Assembly: GCA_036924085.1 (NCBI GenBank)
Contig: JAVGWX010000019.1
Span: forward strand, 17,592,131-17,656,130
DNA length: 64,000 nt
Direction: 5' to 3'
Source of the DNA: Ariolimax columbianus
Lineage: Eukaryota; Mollusca; Gastropoda; Stylommatophora; Arionidae
Shown: positions 22,058 through 31,852 of the stretch, piece after piece
How the letters are laid out: each line of letters opens with the position of its first letter
How positions within the stretch are numbered: position 1 is the stretch's first letter
The notes under the pieces: model-generated
What the model saw: only the letters and a program-made list of their open reading frames with translations
What the model was told of the DNA's origin: nothing
Database searches by the model: none
Translations under genes and position numbers: made by a program

Positions 22058-22625
22058 CGATGAAGATCTTGAGCAATGTGTGTTGGCCCTGACACAGCTC
22101 TCAGCAAAATATACAAGGTTGTTCATACAGTGGATCCAATCCCACTGCAACATTGAAGGCAATAAAGCTGCAGACAAACTAGTAAAGTGTGGAGGAGCAT
22201 CCCCACAAACAGACCTGAGTATCACATATAATGAGGCCAAGACCATAATTATCACCAACTTCACATTAAAATGGGCTGATCGACACCCCGACTTCCGAAA
22301 AGAAGGCAGCTACTTTATCTTAACTAGAGAAGAGCAAGTCACCATCTTCAGGCAGAACTGGGCATAACAGACTAAATGGTCATCTTTACAACAAAATGAG
22401 GATTGGGACAGATGACAAGTGTCCCTGTGGGGAGCATATCATGACCGTGGAACACATCCTGCAAAGCTGCACGCTCACGCAGGAAAAGAGAGAACATTAC
22501 TGGCCTCGCGAGACAGATATGAGACAAAATATGTATGGAGATAAAACAGCCTTACAAACAGCAGTGTGATTTGTAAGAGAAACCGGGACCTTGATCTGAG
22601 GATGAACGAAGAAGAGGAAGAAGAA

Positions 22626-22658
<33 letters not shown>

Positions 22659-22688
22659 AAAGAAGAAGAAGAAGAAGAAAAAGAAGAC
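22058..22688 (+). mobile_element. Divergent I-like LINE 3' end with (GAA)n tail
   Basis: ORF 22080-22367 encodes the RNase H C-terminal half (LFIQWIQSHCNIEGNKAADKL) and REEQVTIFR. After a frame break it continues HNRLNGHLYNKMRIG, CPCGEHIMTVEHILQSC and a WPRET region. The tail is a long (GAA)n at 22606-22687. It is perhaps 50% identical in protein to the main I-like family, so it is a second subfamily. A candidate imperfect TSD (ATAxACCACCAAxAA) lies at 22043-22057 and about 22689-22703. Confidence 0.8.
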
Positions 22689-22689
22689 A

Positions 22690-23195
22690 TACACCACCAA
22701 AAATATCTACACCTGAAGAAGCTGTAAAGAGCAAGAACTATGATTGATTTTTTAACGAAGGGTGGCCCTCGAATTGTGAACAATTGGGGAGCACTGGTTT
22801 TTTCGATTCTCAAGCTTTTCATTCCAACTTTCGTGGTTTCCTCAAGCTTTTCATTAGAACTTTCGTGGTTTCCTCAAGTTAATTATCTTTCGATCCTTGA
22901 GAAGCTTTCCTCGTTTTATAAATAGCAATAATGATGATAATTAACGTAATAAAACTGAAGAAAACTGATTCATTGCTAATTCTTGTAAGCTTTGTAATGT
23001 CTGGCAACCGTAGATTACAATTTTTATGCCAGTGATATATTCCATACATAATTTCTTGTAGCCTTCAAGGACGTTCGTTAAATTGGGCGTTTACGATATC
23101 AAAAATGTCGGATGATTTGATATTTTCTTTTCTAAGAGGGAAATGAGAGAAAGTAGAAATATGTAAATAGTTAATATATGAAAGTAACCACTGAC
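22690..23195. other. Unassigned spacer
   Basis: A short direct repeat, CTCAAGCTTTTCATT..AACTTTCGTGGTTTC, occurs at about 22810 and 22842. Nothing else was recognised. Confidence 0.35.
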
Positions 23196-23264
23196 CAAGT
23201 GGTTGGGATATCTTTCTGCTTGTCTCGATGACACGGGTTTCAATCTCGTTTCTAGCTCTTGTTT
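23196..23264 (+). repeat. tRNA-like SINE head
   Basis: GACCAAGTGGTTGGGATATC (A-box-like) and CGGGTTTCAATCTCG (B-box-like) are spaced as in a tRNA. Stems do not pair well, so it is probably a SINE relic. Confidence 0.45.
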
Positions 23265-23616
23265 AGGCCTTGGCTATTTAAATTAAACTGAAATTTAAAA
23301 AAAAATATAGCTTGCACACCTATTTATGGCTTTCATTGAAAGTGGCTTTCGCCGAAGTGTCCTTTATTCCCCAATCTTGCTAAACATACATTTGGAACGA
23401 CAGTATATTAAAGCCGCTAGTCACAGCCTAGCACAAGGATCTTAAACTAAATTTAACCACATCGCCGCATGAGGACAAGGTTAATGAGCTGTACCTCAGT
23501 AGAGATCTATATTTTTCTTGTTCTTCTTCTCCGTTATCTAGAACATTATACATCTCGCTGTATTACTGCCTGTTTATTTCAGTTGCTTGACAAATTACTT
23601 TCTCCATCTTCAGTAC

Positions 23617-24665
23617 GGTAAAATATTAAAATCTGTGGAGAATCATGAAGGAAATGGGGTTTTCTTTGCATATAGTCCTTCTCATTGAAACATTATACCG
23701 AAATCAACAAGCCGCTGTCTGGGCAAACATCGGATTGGTTTGCAGTACAAAAGGGAGTCCGACAGGGATGTATTCTATCATCTTATCTGTACAACATATA
23801 CGCAGAATGTATAATAAGAAAGGTTCGATAAAACAAGAATATTCAAAGTCTCGACCCATTTATGATTGGGGGGTACGAGATTCCAGAGTAACAATATGCA
23901 GATGACACAGTGATACTATCAAGACGTGCATAAAGGTTAGAGCAGCTACTTTCAGCCGTTAATGGACATAGTAAAGATTAAAACCTGTTCATAAACATAA
24001 ATAAAACAATGATAAAGACCACAAAACACAATGTCAGCATAAATTTACAGTGGGTGGTGAGGAAATAGATCAGGTCATACATTTTGAATATATGGGCTAC
24101 AGAATTGACAAAAATGGCGACTACTCGAAATAAATCAGAAGAAGACTAGCTATGGCAATGCAGAGACTGAACAGCCTGAAAAAAATATGGCAGAGCACCA
24201 ACAAAATGATAAAAGTAAAAGTCTTGAGAGCCTGTGTTTTTCCTGTGGCAGCTTATGGCTGTGAATAATGGACGATTACCAAAACGTCTAGACAAAGAAT
24301 CGAATCCTTCGAGTCAAAATGTTACAAAAAGATCCTCAAAATACCCTGGACAGAGAAAAAAAACAAATGTAGACATTCGGCAAGAGCATAGAGGAGAACT
24401 GGTTTATCAATTTCATTTTGGCTAGAAAATGCAAATACTTTGGTCGCATCAAGAGACACAACGGTCTTGAGAGAACAGTGATGGAAGGTATGGTGCCAGG
24501 CAAAAGAGGAAGGGGTAGACCAAGAAGACGATGGCACCAAAATATCCAGGAATGACTGGGTATGATCGGCGCGGAGGCTGGAGTTTTGGCAAGAGGATGA
24601 GTTTCTTTCAGACAGACTGTGATGGGAGCGACGTTCTACAGAGGACATGCTACATGATGATGATG
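23617..24665 (+). mobile_element. RTE-A LINE, 5'-truncated, 11-bp TSD, (GAT)n tail
   Basis: The TSD ATCTTCAGTAC is perfect at 23606-23616 and 24666-24676. The 1049-bp insert covers the RT from the KEMGF..HIVLLIETLYRNQ segment, through a decayed GSPTGMYSIILSVQHI (PYLYN-type box) and a TICR*HSDTI stretch (YADDT box), to CVFPVAAYG, KNRILRVKMLQKDPQNTLD and the 3' ARKCKYFGHIKRHNGLE-type C-terminus. It ends in ATGATGATGATG. Multiple stops. Confidence 0.92.
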
Positions 24666-24714
24666 ATCTTCAGTACTATGTGAATCTCATTCATCAAGTG
24701 ACGTGTCCATGTTA

Positions 24715-25410
24715 TTGTTCTAAACTTAACTTCTTTAAACTGGTTTAGAAAGCTCTGCTAAGTCTACATACAACCGGTTTCTTTTATATACACTATATCT
24801 AAAAACAACTATGCGCATCCAATCTATTCTTGAATGCATTAATTGGCCCTGCCACTACTATTTCCTGCTGCAATATATTTCATGCATTCACCTGGCTAAA
24901 AATAACATTTCATTGTATCTGATCTGGACCTTTCTTTAATTAACGTGTGGCTGTGGGCTCTTGTTCTTGTATGTGGTTGTATTTTAAAGAAAAAAATGTG
25001 TCCGTCTAATTTATCCGTTCCTTTGATTATCGCATAAACCTCTTTTATGTCACCTCGAATTCTTCTGTTTACTAGACACTGTAGGCCGGCTTTTCTGAGT
25101 ATTTCCTCATAACTATAATTCCGAAATCCCACTATCAGTTTTGTCGCTGTTTTTTTGTATCCTTTTCATCATGTGTATATCCCATCTACGATAAGGTCTC
25201 CACACCTGTACACAGTACTCGAATCTACGTCTAATTAATGCTTTATACAGTTTAATTATCACTTCTATGCTACAACGTTTAATATTTCTTTTTATTCAAC
25301 CTAACATTCCATTTGCCTTTTCCACAGCCATCTGAACTTACTCATTCACCTTACCTGTATGATTTATTATAAGCCCTAGATACTTTTCCTTTTCCATCTT
25401 TCTAAAAATG
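24715..25410 (-). pseudogene. CR1-like LINE C-terminal fragment
   Basis: Minus strand: EKYLGLIINHTGKVNE, MAVEKANGMLG, IKLYKALIRRRFEYCVQVW, then after a short frame loss SYEEILRKAGLQCLVNRRIR + GDIKEVYAII (ORF 24896-25132) and KERSRSDTMKCYF. These are the classic post-RT motifs of CR1/jockey-type LINEs (KxLGVxxD..., LxxLYKSLVRPxLEYC, LxxLERRRxRGDLIxxY). The 3' end is AAAGAAGTTAAGTTTAGAAC, the (AAGTT)n tail. 5'-truncated, with in-frame stops. Confidence 0.85.
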
Positions 25411-25411
25411 T

Positions 25412-25840
25412 TCTGTATTGTTGTTGTGGTTGTTGTTGATGATGATGATGAATGCGCACAAAGGGTAGATTTATTTCTCTTATGCGACCTTAAAAAGGTC
25501 GTTTAGTGGCGGCTTGCGGTAGCTGTTCGCACATACCGAGCGTGCTGCTGAAGGCAGACCGATGTCTTCCAGTCTGGTGTGCTAGGCTTGTCTTTATTTC
25601 CACAACTCTATCTACTACCGTTGGGACCACCAAGTTAGCCAGACTGAAGCAGTCTGTTTGAAAGTAGGTTACTTTGTCAGTAAGTTCACCTGACCAAGAC
25701 TAACTTTGTCTGATCAGAACATATTGTCTGACCAGACGTTAGTCTCCTTCCCAATCCAGCCACATCATTTTGCCTAGCCATCCATCGTTTGGTTGGGGTC
25801 ACGAAACTGAAACTATTTCAGAACAGATTTTCTTTCTAGA
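25412..25840 (-). mobile_element. (CAA)-tailed SINE-like element, copy 1
   Basis: The minus-strand tail is (CAT/CAA)n at 25412-25452. The body shares blocks with 50075-50450 (-) and 54480-54875 (+): TGCGCACAAAGGGTAG versus GCTCACAATGAGTAG, CGTTTAGTGGCGGCTTGCGG and CCGAGCGTGCTG. No ORF. Confidence 0.65.
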
Positions 25841-25849
25841 CAAATTAAG

Positions 25850-26900
25850 TAATAAATCAATCTACAGTGAGACAAGTAGTGAAACAATCCGCCAAGGCTT
25901 CCAGGGCTACTACGCTCTATGAAGAATTCTCCAAAGAATGCGGTCATTTTCAGCCCCCGAATGACAGGGTCACGTGTTTAAAATGTCGAGACGTGACGTC
26001 CTGAGAAAGACCGGCCACATTGCCGAAAAAAGAGAGGTGGCGCCGATCTAGCGTTAAGGAAATTTCAAGTTGTGTTCGTCATGGGATCTTTATGAAAGTG
26101 ACCAAGTCCTGCCAGCGAACCCCAAGGATACAATATTTGTTTTACATGTGAAAAACCTCGAACCGCTTCCACTCTTTCTCTAGGACAGCCCAGCTATCAG
26201 TGTTAAGCTCAATTCATCAATTTAAAATCTCCAACTCATGCAGGAAACCTGCTACCCCATCCTCTCCTTCCTCTATCTACAAGTGTTACATTTGTATACG
26301 ATATAATTGACGAGGAAGCTAATTTAGGAAAATACTTATCAATCCTTCTGCAGAGCAAATTTATGTTTAAAAACTATTTTTTTTTGGGGGGGGCGGGGCG
26401 GGGGGGGGAGGAGGAAAACGTGTAATTGGTACTAAATATTGTAGTCTTTTCATAATGTGTGCCTTCATTAGTGACTAAGGACAGGCAACATAATAGTAAA
26501 TTATGAGAGAGCGATTTTATTTCGTGAAACAAAAATAAAGTGGCCTTCTTCCAACAAGGATAGAACACTGGTGTTTTTTTTTAGAAGAATTTGCTAAAAA
26601 AAAAAACGCACACACAAGAAAACAGATTTAAACGTCGTAAAAAACATGAACAGTTTACAATTTGTCAATAATTAAACAATAGCGATGAAAACCGATAGAC
26701 GTGAATATCAGTTGGACATTGAGACTTAAAAATATATTTTTTAAGGTTACTTCATGCTTTTCTAGTGCTATAAACACTTTCTGTTATAAGACCTGCAAAC
26801 TTGTTTCACAATCTCTGTTTAGCAAAGTAAATTCAATGTTAATCGATATTGTCTCTCTAAGACAATTGGTTTAAATTGAAATAAGACTGAGGGTCGCTTA
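25850..26900. other. Unassigned region with a G-rich tract
   Basis: No gene recognised. At 26381-26413 the plus strand has T9 followed by G10, GGGG and G9 runs, a strong G-quadruplex candidate. Confidence 0.45.
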
Positions 26901-26959
26901 GAACAGGTATAATGGTATTTGGGCCGCACCTCAGGAAGTCATGAATCATACGCCTTCTT

Positions 26960-27180
26960 CTGTTTCCTTTCTCTTCTTCTTTTGCTACTCCTTCTTCTTC
27001 TGCTTTTTCTCCTTCTTCAACTACTACCTCTTTTTCTTATTATTATTATTTTTCTTCTTCTTCTTCTCTTCTTCTTTTTCATCATGATCTTCTTCTTCTT
27101 CTCATTGTTATTATTATTATTCGTATTATTGTTATTATTATTATTCATCTGCATCTTTTTCTCTTTCCTCTCATCCGTAA
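26960..27180. repeat. TTC/TTA-rich pyrimidine tract
   Basis: Imperfect (TTC)n then (TTA)n. It may be the remnant of a minus-strand (GAA)n tail, but no element body was recognised beside it. Confidence 0.7.
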
Positions 27181-27359
27181 TTAATTAGGTCATTTCGGTT
27201 ACTTCAACTCGCTGTATTATCAATTGTCTGTTAATGTCCCATAAGACATTTCTCTTGCAGACAAATCCTTAAGAACTGTTTCCTTTCTCATTTCTCCAGC
27301 GACATCATTTCGTCTAGCCACCCATCGCGTTTGTGACGACGAACATTACGCTGATTGTG

Positions 27360-27685
27360 TACATTTGTTGATTAACCTTTACAGTCTAGGCTAATTGATT
27401 AGACCTTTCTTAGCCCTTTACAGTCCGATCTAATTGATTATACCTTTCTTAACCCTTTACAGTCTAGGCTAATTGATTACACCTTTCTTAACCCTTCACA
27501 GTCCGGTCTAATTGATTAGGCTTTTATTGACCCTTTACAGTCCGGTCTAATTGATTATACCTTGCTTAGCCCTTTAAAGTCCGGTCTAATTGATTAGATC
27601 TTTCTTAACCATTTACAGTGAGGTCTAATTGATTAGACCTTTCTTAACCCTTTAACGTCCGGTCTAATTGATTATACCTTCTAAA
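27360..27685. repeat. 39-bp minisatellite, about 8 copies
   Basis: Unit CCTTTACAGTCCGGTCTAAT + TGATTATACCTTTCTTAAC, 39 bp, with variants. Parent sequence not recognised. It is one of three arrays in the window with exactly 39-bp units. Confidence 0.9.
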
Positions 27686-28149
27686 AGACATTGTAAGTAT
27701 CAAACGTCACTCGTAAACTCCGTGAAAACAAGCAAACTATAAAATGCGTACATAAACGTTTCTTCCAATCTACAAACGTTCTCTATTTGAAGGACGTAAT
27801 TAGAGATACCAGAAGATAAAAGTGCAGCTGACAAAGACGTGTAGAGTAATTTGCCAAAGTAGATATTCTCAGCTGGGGAGTCGAGAAATTGGCCAAAATA
27901 GAAATCAATAAAGAGTGACCTCAGAAAGTTAGTGTATGCAGGTGGATATGAGCAAATAATCCAGGTAAGAAAGGTCAATCCAGTTATCTGTCAGACAGTG
28001 TCATCGAGGTTGAATTTTTCGATTCTACATGTTACGAGATCTCAGTCTGTTATGATTTATAGTTATTAGATAGCATTATTGCGAAATTGTTCTGACTTAC
28101 TATAAGTCAGGTACTTTTTTACAGCTGGATAAGATATAGCGTGCCGTGA

Positions 28150-28215
28150 CTGACAACCGAACCAGGATCTTTTCCTGTGAAGGACATTTGCACTTCCACC
28201 CGTTGTGCCAGACAA
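28150..28215 (-). repeat. tRNA-like SINE head
   Basis: Minus strand TGGCACAACGGGTGGAAG (A-box-like) then GATCCTGGTTCGGTTG (B-box-like). The 63-bp array lies directly upstream on this strand. Confidence 0.5.
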
Positions 28216-28460
28216 TGCTTCTCTGAAACACGCCTAGTAGGACCATATCCTCACTGATATGATGTAGTCATCAAACAATGCTTCTCTGAAACACGTCTAT
28301 TAGGACCGTATCCTGACTGATATGACGTAGCCATCAAACAATGCTTCTCTGAAACACGTCTATTAGGATCGTATACTGACTGATATGCGTAGTCATCAAA
28401 CAATGCTTCTCTGAAACACGTCTATTAGGAACATATCCTGACTGACATAACGTAGTCATA
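28206..28460. repeat. 63-bp array, 4 copies
   Basis: Unit contains CAATGCTTCTCTGAAACACG then TCTATTAGGACCGTATC, CTGACTGATATGACGTAGTC and ATCAAA. The fourth copy is truncated on the right. Confidence 0.9.
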
Positions 28461-28546
28461 ACATGATTAGTTCATGTATTCCGTGTGGTTTATAGTTAAC
28501 ACCAAAACTTAATTTTTATAAACTAATTTTTAAGATTCTGAAGTCT

Positions 28547-28652
28547 TCTTCTTCTTCTTCTGCGTACACAGTCAGACAGTAACCATTATTTTTTCGAAAA
28601 AAGCGGCGGTCATCCTGAGGCTCTCGCCACTGCCATAGAGCTTGTCTTGCAG
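28547..28652 (-). mobile_element. I-like LINE, 106-bp extreme 3' insertion with TSD
   Basis: TSD AGATTCTGAAGTCT at 28533-28546 and 28653-28666 (its last base may belong to the tail). The insert, read on the minus strand, is the last coding segment (GACAAGCTCTATGGCAGTGG...TTTTTTCGAAAAAATAATGG) plus CTGACTGTGTACGCAGAAGA and the (GAA)n tail. It is closest to the full-length copy, sharing GTGTACGCAGAAG. Confidence 0.93.
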
Positions 28653-28669
28653 AGATTCTGAAGTCTGAA

Positions 28670-29250
28670 TGCAACTCATTTCTTCTACGCAATTTGATCT
28701 AACATTAACTATGGGCATCCAAACTGTTCTTCAATCCATTAATTGAACCACCCTCTGGGCCAAAGCATTCAATGCACTCATCACTCTCTGACTAAAAACA
28801 TATTTCCTATAACTAATCTGGACCTTTCTTTAATTATTAGTTCAACTGTGTTCACCTGTTAGTGAAGCCGACTGTACTTTGGACAAATTGTAATACTCTA
28901 ATTTATTTTTTCTTTTATAAACCTGTATTAAATATTATCTATATATATTTATATATCTTTTAAAACTGTATTAAATCACCTCGAATTCTTTTTTTTTCTC
29001 CCAGACACTGTAGACTAGTTTATCCGAGCCTTTCCTCATAACTATAATTCTTAAATCACACTTTCAACTTTGTCGCTCTTCTTTTCATCCTTTCATGCTT
29101 ATACCCCGTCTACGAGAAGGACTCCCCATGTGAACGCAGTATTCTAATCTAGGTCTAACTAATACTTTATACGGTTTGACTACAACTTTCTTATATGTTT
29201 AATCTTTCTTTATCATACCTAACATTACATTTCCCTTTTGATAGAGCAGC
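28670..29250 (-). pseudogene. CR1-like LINE C-terminal fragment
   Basis: Same family as 24715-25410 but more decayed: the minus strand has the ACAGTGTCTGGGAG block, the AATTAAAGAAAGGTCCAGAT block (KERSRSD) and ATTAATGGATTGAAGAACAG. Many stops. Confidence 0.7.
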
Positions 29251-29254
29251 CAAC

Positions 29255-30410
29255 AACAAGCACAACTCTCCTTAGTCGCCGCTTACAACATATCTGGTAG
29301 GTTACAGTGCAACTATTTTCCCCACCCCTCTCAGACCTTGGTTCCACACAACCGCTAAGAACATTGGAAGACACAATATCGTTTACAAGAATGTAGCTCG
29401 AGATGCGAGCGACAAGAAATAGATTAGGTAGAACGGCGCAGGAGCAGAGTTGATGTCGTATTAATCATTCCAGAAACCTATTATTGCCAAATCTCTGACA
29501 TTCCACACAGTTTATAGACATAATTCACGATTATTTCATACACGATTAATAATCTCCTTTGGCAAGATCCAACCCAGTTGACGCCTGTAATATTCGATAT
29601 GTAAGGAATAATTTTCCATTCTATTAAGGCACACTTTTAAATTATGAATTTTTTTTGCAGGCCAAAACTGCATGTCTCACAAGAAATGGTTGGTTTCTTT
29701 TGAATTTTGCGTTCTGCTAGTTTTTGTTAATTTTAATGACTTGTTAAGCGTCAGAAAAGGCAGTAGAAGAGATTGACAGGCATGTCGAAGACATGAAATT
29801 GTTTGCAGTGTATTACGTTTCATAAGGAATCTTTAATCGCTCTTGAAGCAAAAGTACTCAGGGAAATTACGTGGGTTCATACTGCTGTGGCCATGTTGGT
29901 AATCGTGGTCATGAATCTGATTTTGTTGCTGATGCTGAAATAACTATTTACTCATTGCAAGGGAGGACGGTGACAGCCCCAGTCAGTTGTGTCTTGATGA
30001 TGTAACTTGTGCTAGCGCTGTATGGGTCTGGTATGATGGATCTGAGGCTGTCATTGACCCTCTCTTTACTGATCAGAGGGTCAGTACTGATGAGGGTAGT
30101 TGATTTCACTAGTTCCGTCCCACTGCAGCCCTACTCCCTCTGTTTCTATCCTCTGCTGTTTACTTAAAACACCTCTGGAGAAGTGCATTAATAAGGATGC
30201 TGGAACATGATTGTTATATATATTCTGCACGATATCTGCTTGTGAACGGGATGTGTAGAGAAAAAGCTAGTAGTATTGACTTCCATGCAAGCTGCTTCAG
30301 TAGATTGTTCAAAATACAGTGGCATGATAGGGCACTGAGATCCTCATGAAGGCAAAAATGCAGAGCATCTACATCGTGCGTATCCCAGACAACCGCATCC
30401 TCAAACAACT
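29255..30410. other. Unassigned region
   Basis: No recognised gene or repeat. A 64-codon ORF at 30214-30408 (-) has no motif. Confidence 0.35.
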
Positions 30411-30414
30411 AATG

Positions 30415-30670
30415 TTGTCCATCACAAGTGATGAAGACCACTCTCTTTGTTCAGCCGTGTGGACAGACGTATCTCTTGCTGAGTCCGCTAAAATGGGTGA
30501 CTTGCGCGGTGATTTGGATTAAAGTGAGGAAGAAACTGCGCCTTTTGTCAACCTCACTCACAGAGCCTAAGCTACCTTTTGCCAGTGGCAAGACATTCAT
30601 CGAGACGACTGGAGATAGCATAGGATGCAGATTGTGCCTCAGGATTACCACCGAAGCCTTTCCGTAAACA
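30415..30670 (+). repeat. Dispersed about 255-bp repeat, copy 1
   Basis: From TTGTCCATCACAAGTGATG to CCTTTCCGTAAAC it is about 95% identical to 61443-61698 on the opposite strand. The shared ORF (79 codons, MMKTTLFVQPCGQ...) differs mainly at amino-acid-changing positions, so it does not look conserved as protein. Diverged third copy at 19640-19800. Family unknown. Confidence 0.8.
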
Positions 30671-30750
30671 ACAAATGTATGGTGAGCTTAAAGAGCAATT
30701 GCGTCTGGTCGGTGGCCAAATGAAGCGCTTTAAAGACTCCCTCAAAGTAT
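30668..30750 (+). mobile_element. RTE-C-like LINE fragment
   Basis: Encodes MYGELKEQLRLVGGQMKRF + KDSLKVSAC, matching the post-RT motif YGEL..GKR..GGQ.KRFKDTLK known from several invertebrate LINE ORFs and related to YGELQLGKRSHGQ at 57.5 kb (-). Confidence 0.55.
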
Positions 30751-30769
30751 CAGCGTGTCAGAGCTACTA

Positions 30770-31228
30770 TGTTATGATGTTATGTATGTTCCCAGGTATT
30801 TGCATCTTCCATCTGATGTTATGTTTGTTCCCAGGTATTTGCATCTTCCACCTGATGTTATGTATGTGCCGAGGTATTTGCATCTTCCATCTGATGTTAT
30901 GTATGTGCCGAGGTATTTGCATCTTCCATCTGATGTTATGAATGTGCTCAGGTATTTGCATCTTCCATCTGATGTTATGTATGTGCCGATGTATTTGCAT
31001 CTTCCATCTGATGTTATGTATGTGCCGATGTATTTGCATCTTCTATCTGATATTATGTATGTGCCGATGTATTTGCATCTTCTATCTGATATTATGTATG
31101 TGCCCAGGTATTTACATCTTCCATCTAATATGTATGTGCCCAGTTATTTACATCTTCCATCTGATGTTATGTATGTGCCCAGTTATTTACATCTTCCATC
31201 TGATGTTATGTATGTGCCCAGGTATTTA
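30770..31228 (-). repeat. 39-bp array from RTE-B coding, about 12 copies
   Basis: Unit TTTACATCTTCCATCTGATG + TTATGTATGTGCCCAGGTA. On the minus strand it encodes YLGTYITSDGRCK, a standard RTE post-RT motif. The same single-copy segment is at 8592-8635 (-) in the RTE-B copy, and RTE-B sequence continues on the right (31229-31385). ORFs in other frames on both strands are artefacts. Confidence 0.93.
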
Positions 31229-31385
31229 ACGTGTTAACCTATCTCAAATCGGTCCCTTCGCTTTGACGCAGGATTTTGGAGAGACCGGTGTCTAAGTCAC
31301 TACTATCATCACAGATTTAAAAACAAAAATTAAACTGAGGTCTTTGTTTTCACTTTGCTGAAGCAGTATTTACCATTTCCTGCCA
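31229..31385 (-). mobile_element. RTE-B LINE fragment
   Basis: Aligns with 8630-8790: AACGTGTTAAC, TTCGCTTTGAYGCAG, ATTTTGGAGAG and AAACTGAGGYCTTTGTTTTC. It flanks the 39-bp array and identifies its parent. Confidence 0.85.
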
Positions 31386-31852
31386 GTAACAACATAGTTG
31401 AACAAAATAAGACAATTAGATAGCATGAAAACATAACATAATTTACCAGGACAATTTGACGACACATAACAGTATCATCATCATGAAGCATGTCCTTTGT
31501 AGAAAGTCGCTCCCATCACAGTCTGTCTGAAAGAAACTCGTTCCCTTGGAAAAACACCAGCATCCGCCACAGTCGTAGCCAGGCACTCCTGGATATCTTG
31601 GTGCCATCGTCTTCTTGGTCTACCCCTTCCTCTTTTGCCTGGCACCATACCTTCCATCACCGTCCTCTCAAGACCGTTGTGTCTCTTGATGTGACCAAAG
31701 TACTTGCATTTTCTAGCCAAAATGGAATTGATAGACCAGTTCTGCTCTATGCTCAACTCTTGCCGAATGTCTGCATTTGTTTTTTTCTCTGTCCAGGGTA
31801 TTCTGAGGATCTTTCTGTAACATTTTGACTCGAATGATTCGATTCTTTGTCT

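Noticed and set aside
27360..27685. 39-bp array as transposon-derived
   Set aside because: All frames of the unit were checked on the minus strand and no TE motif was recognised, so it is not counted among the TE-derived arrays.
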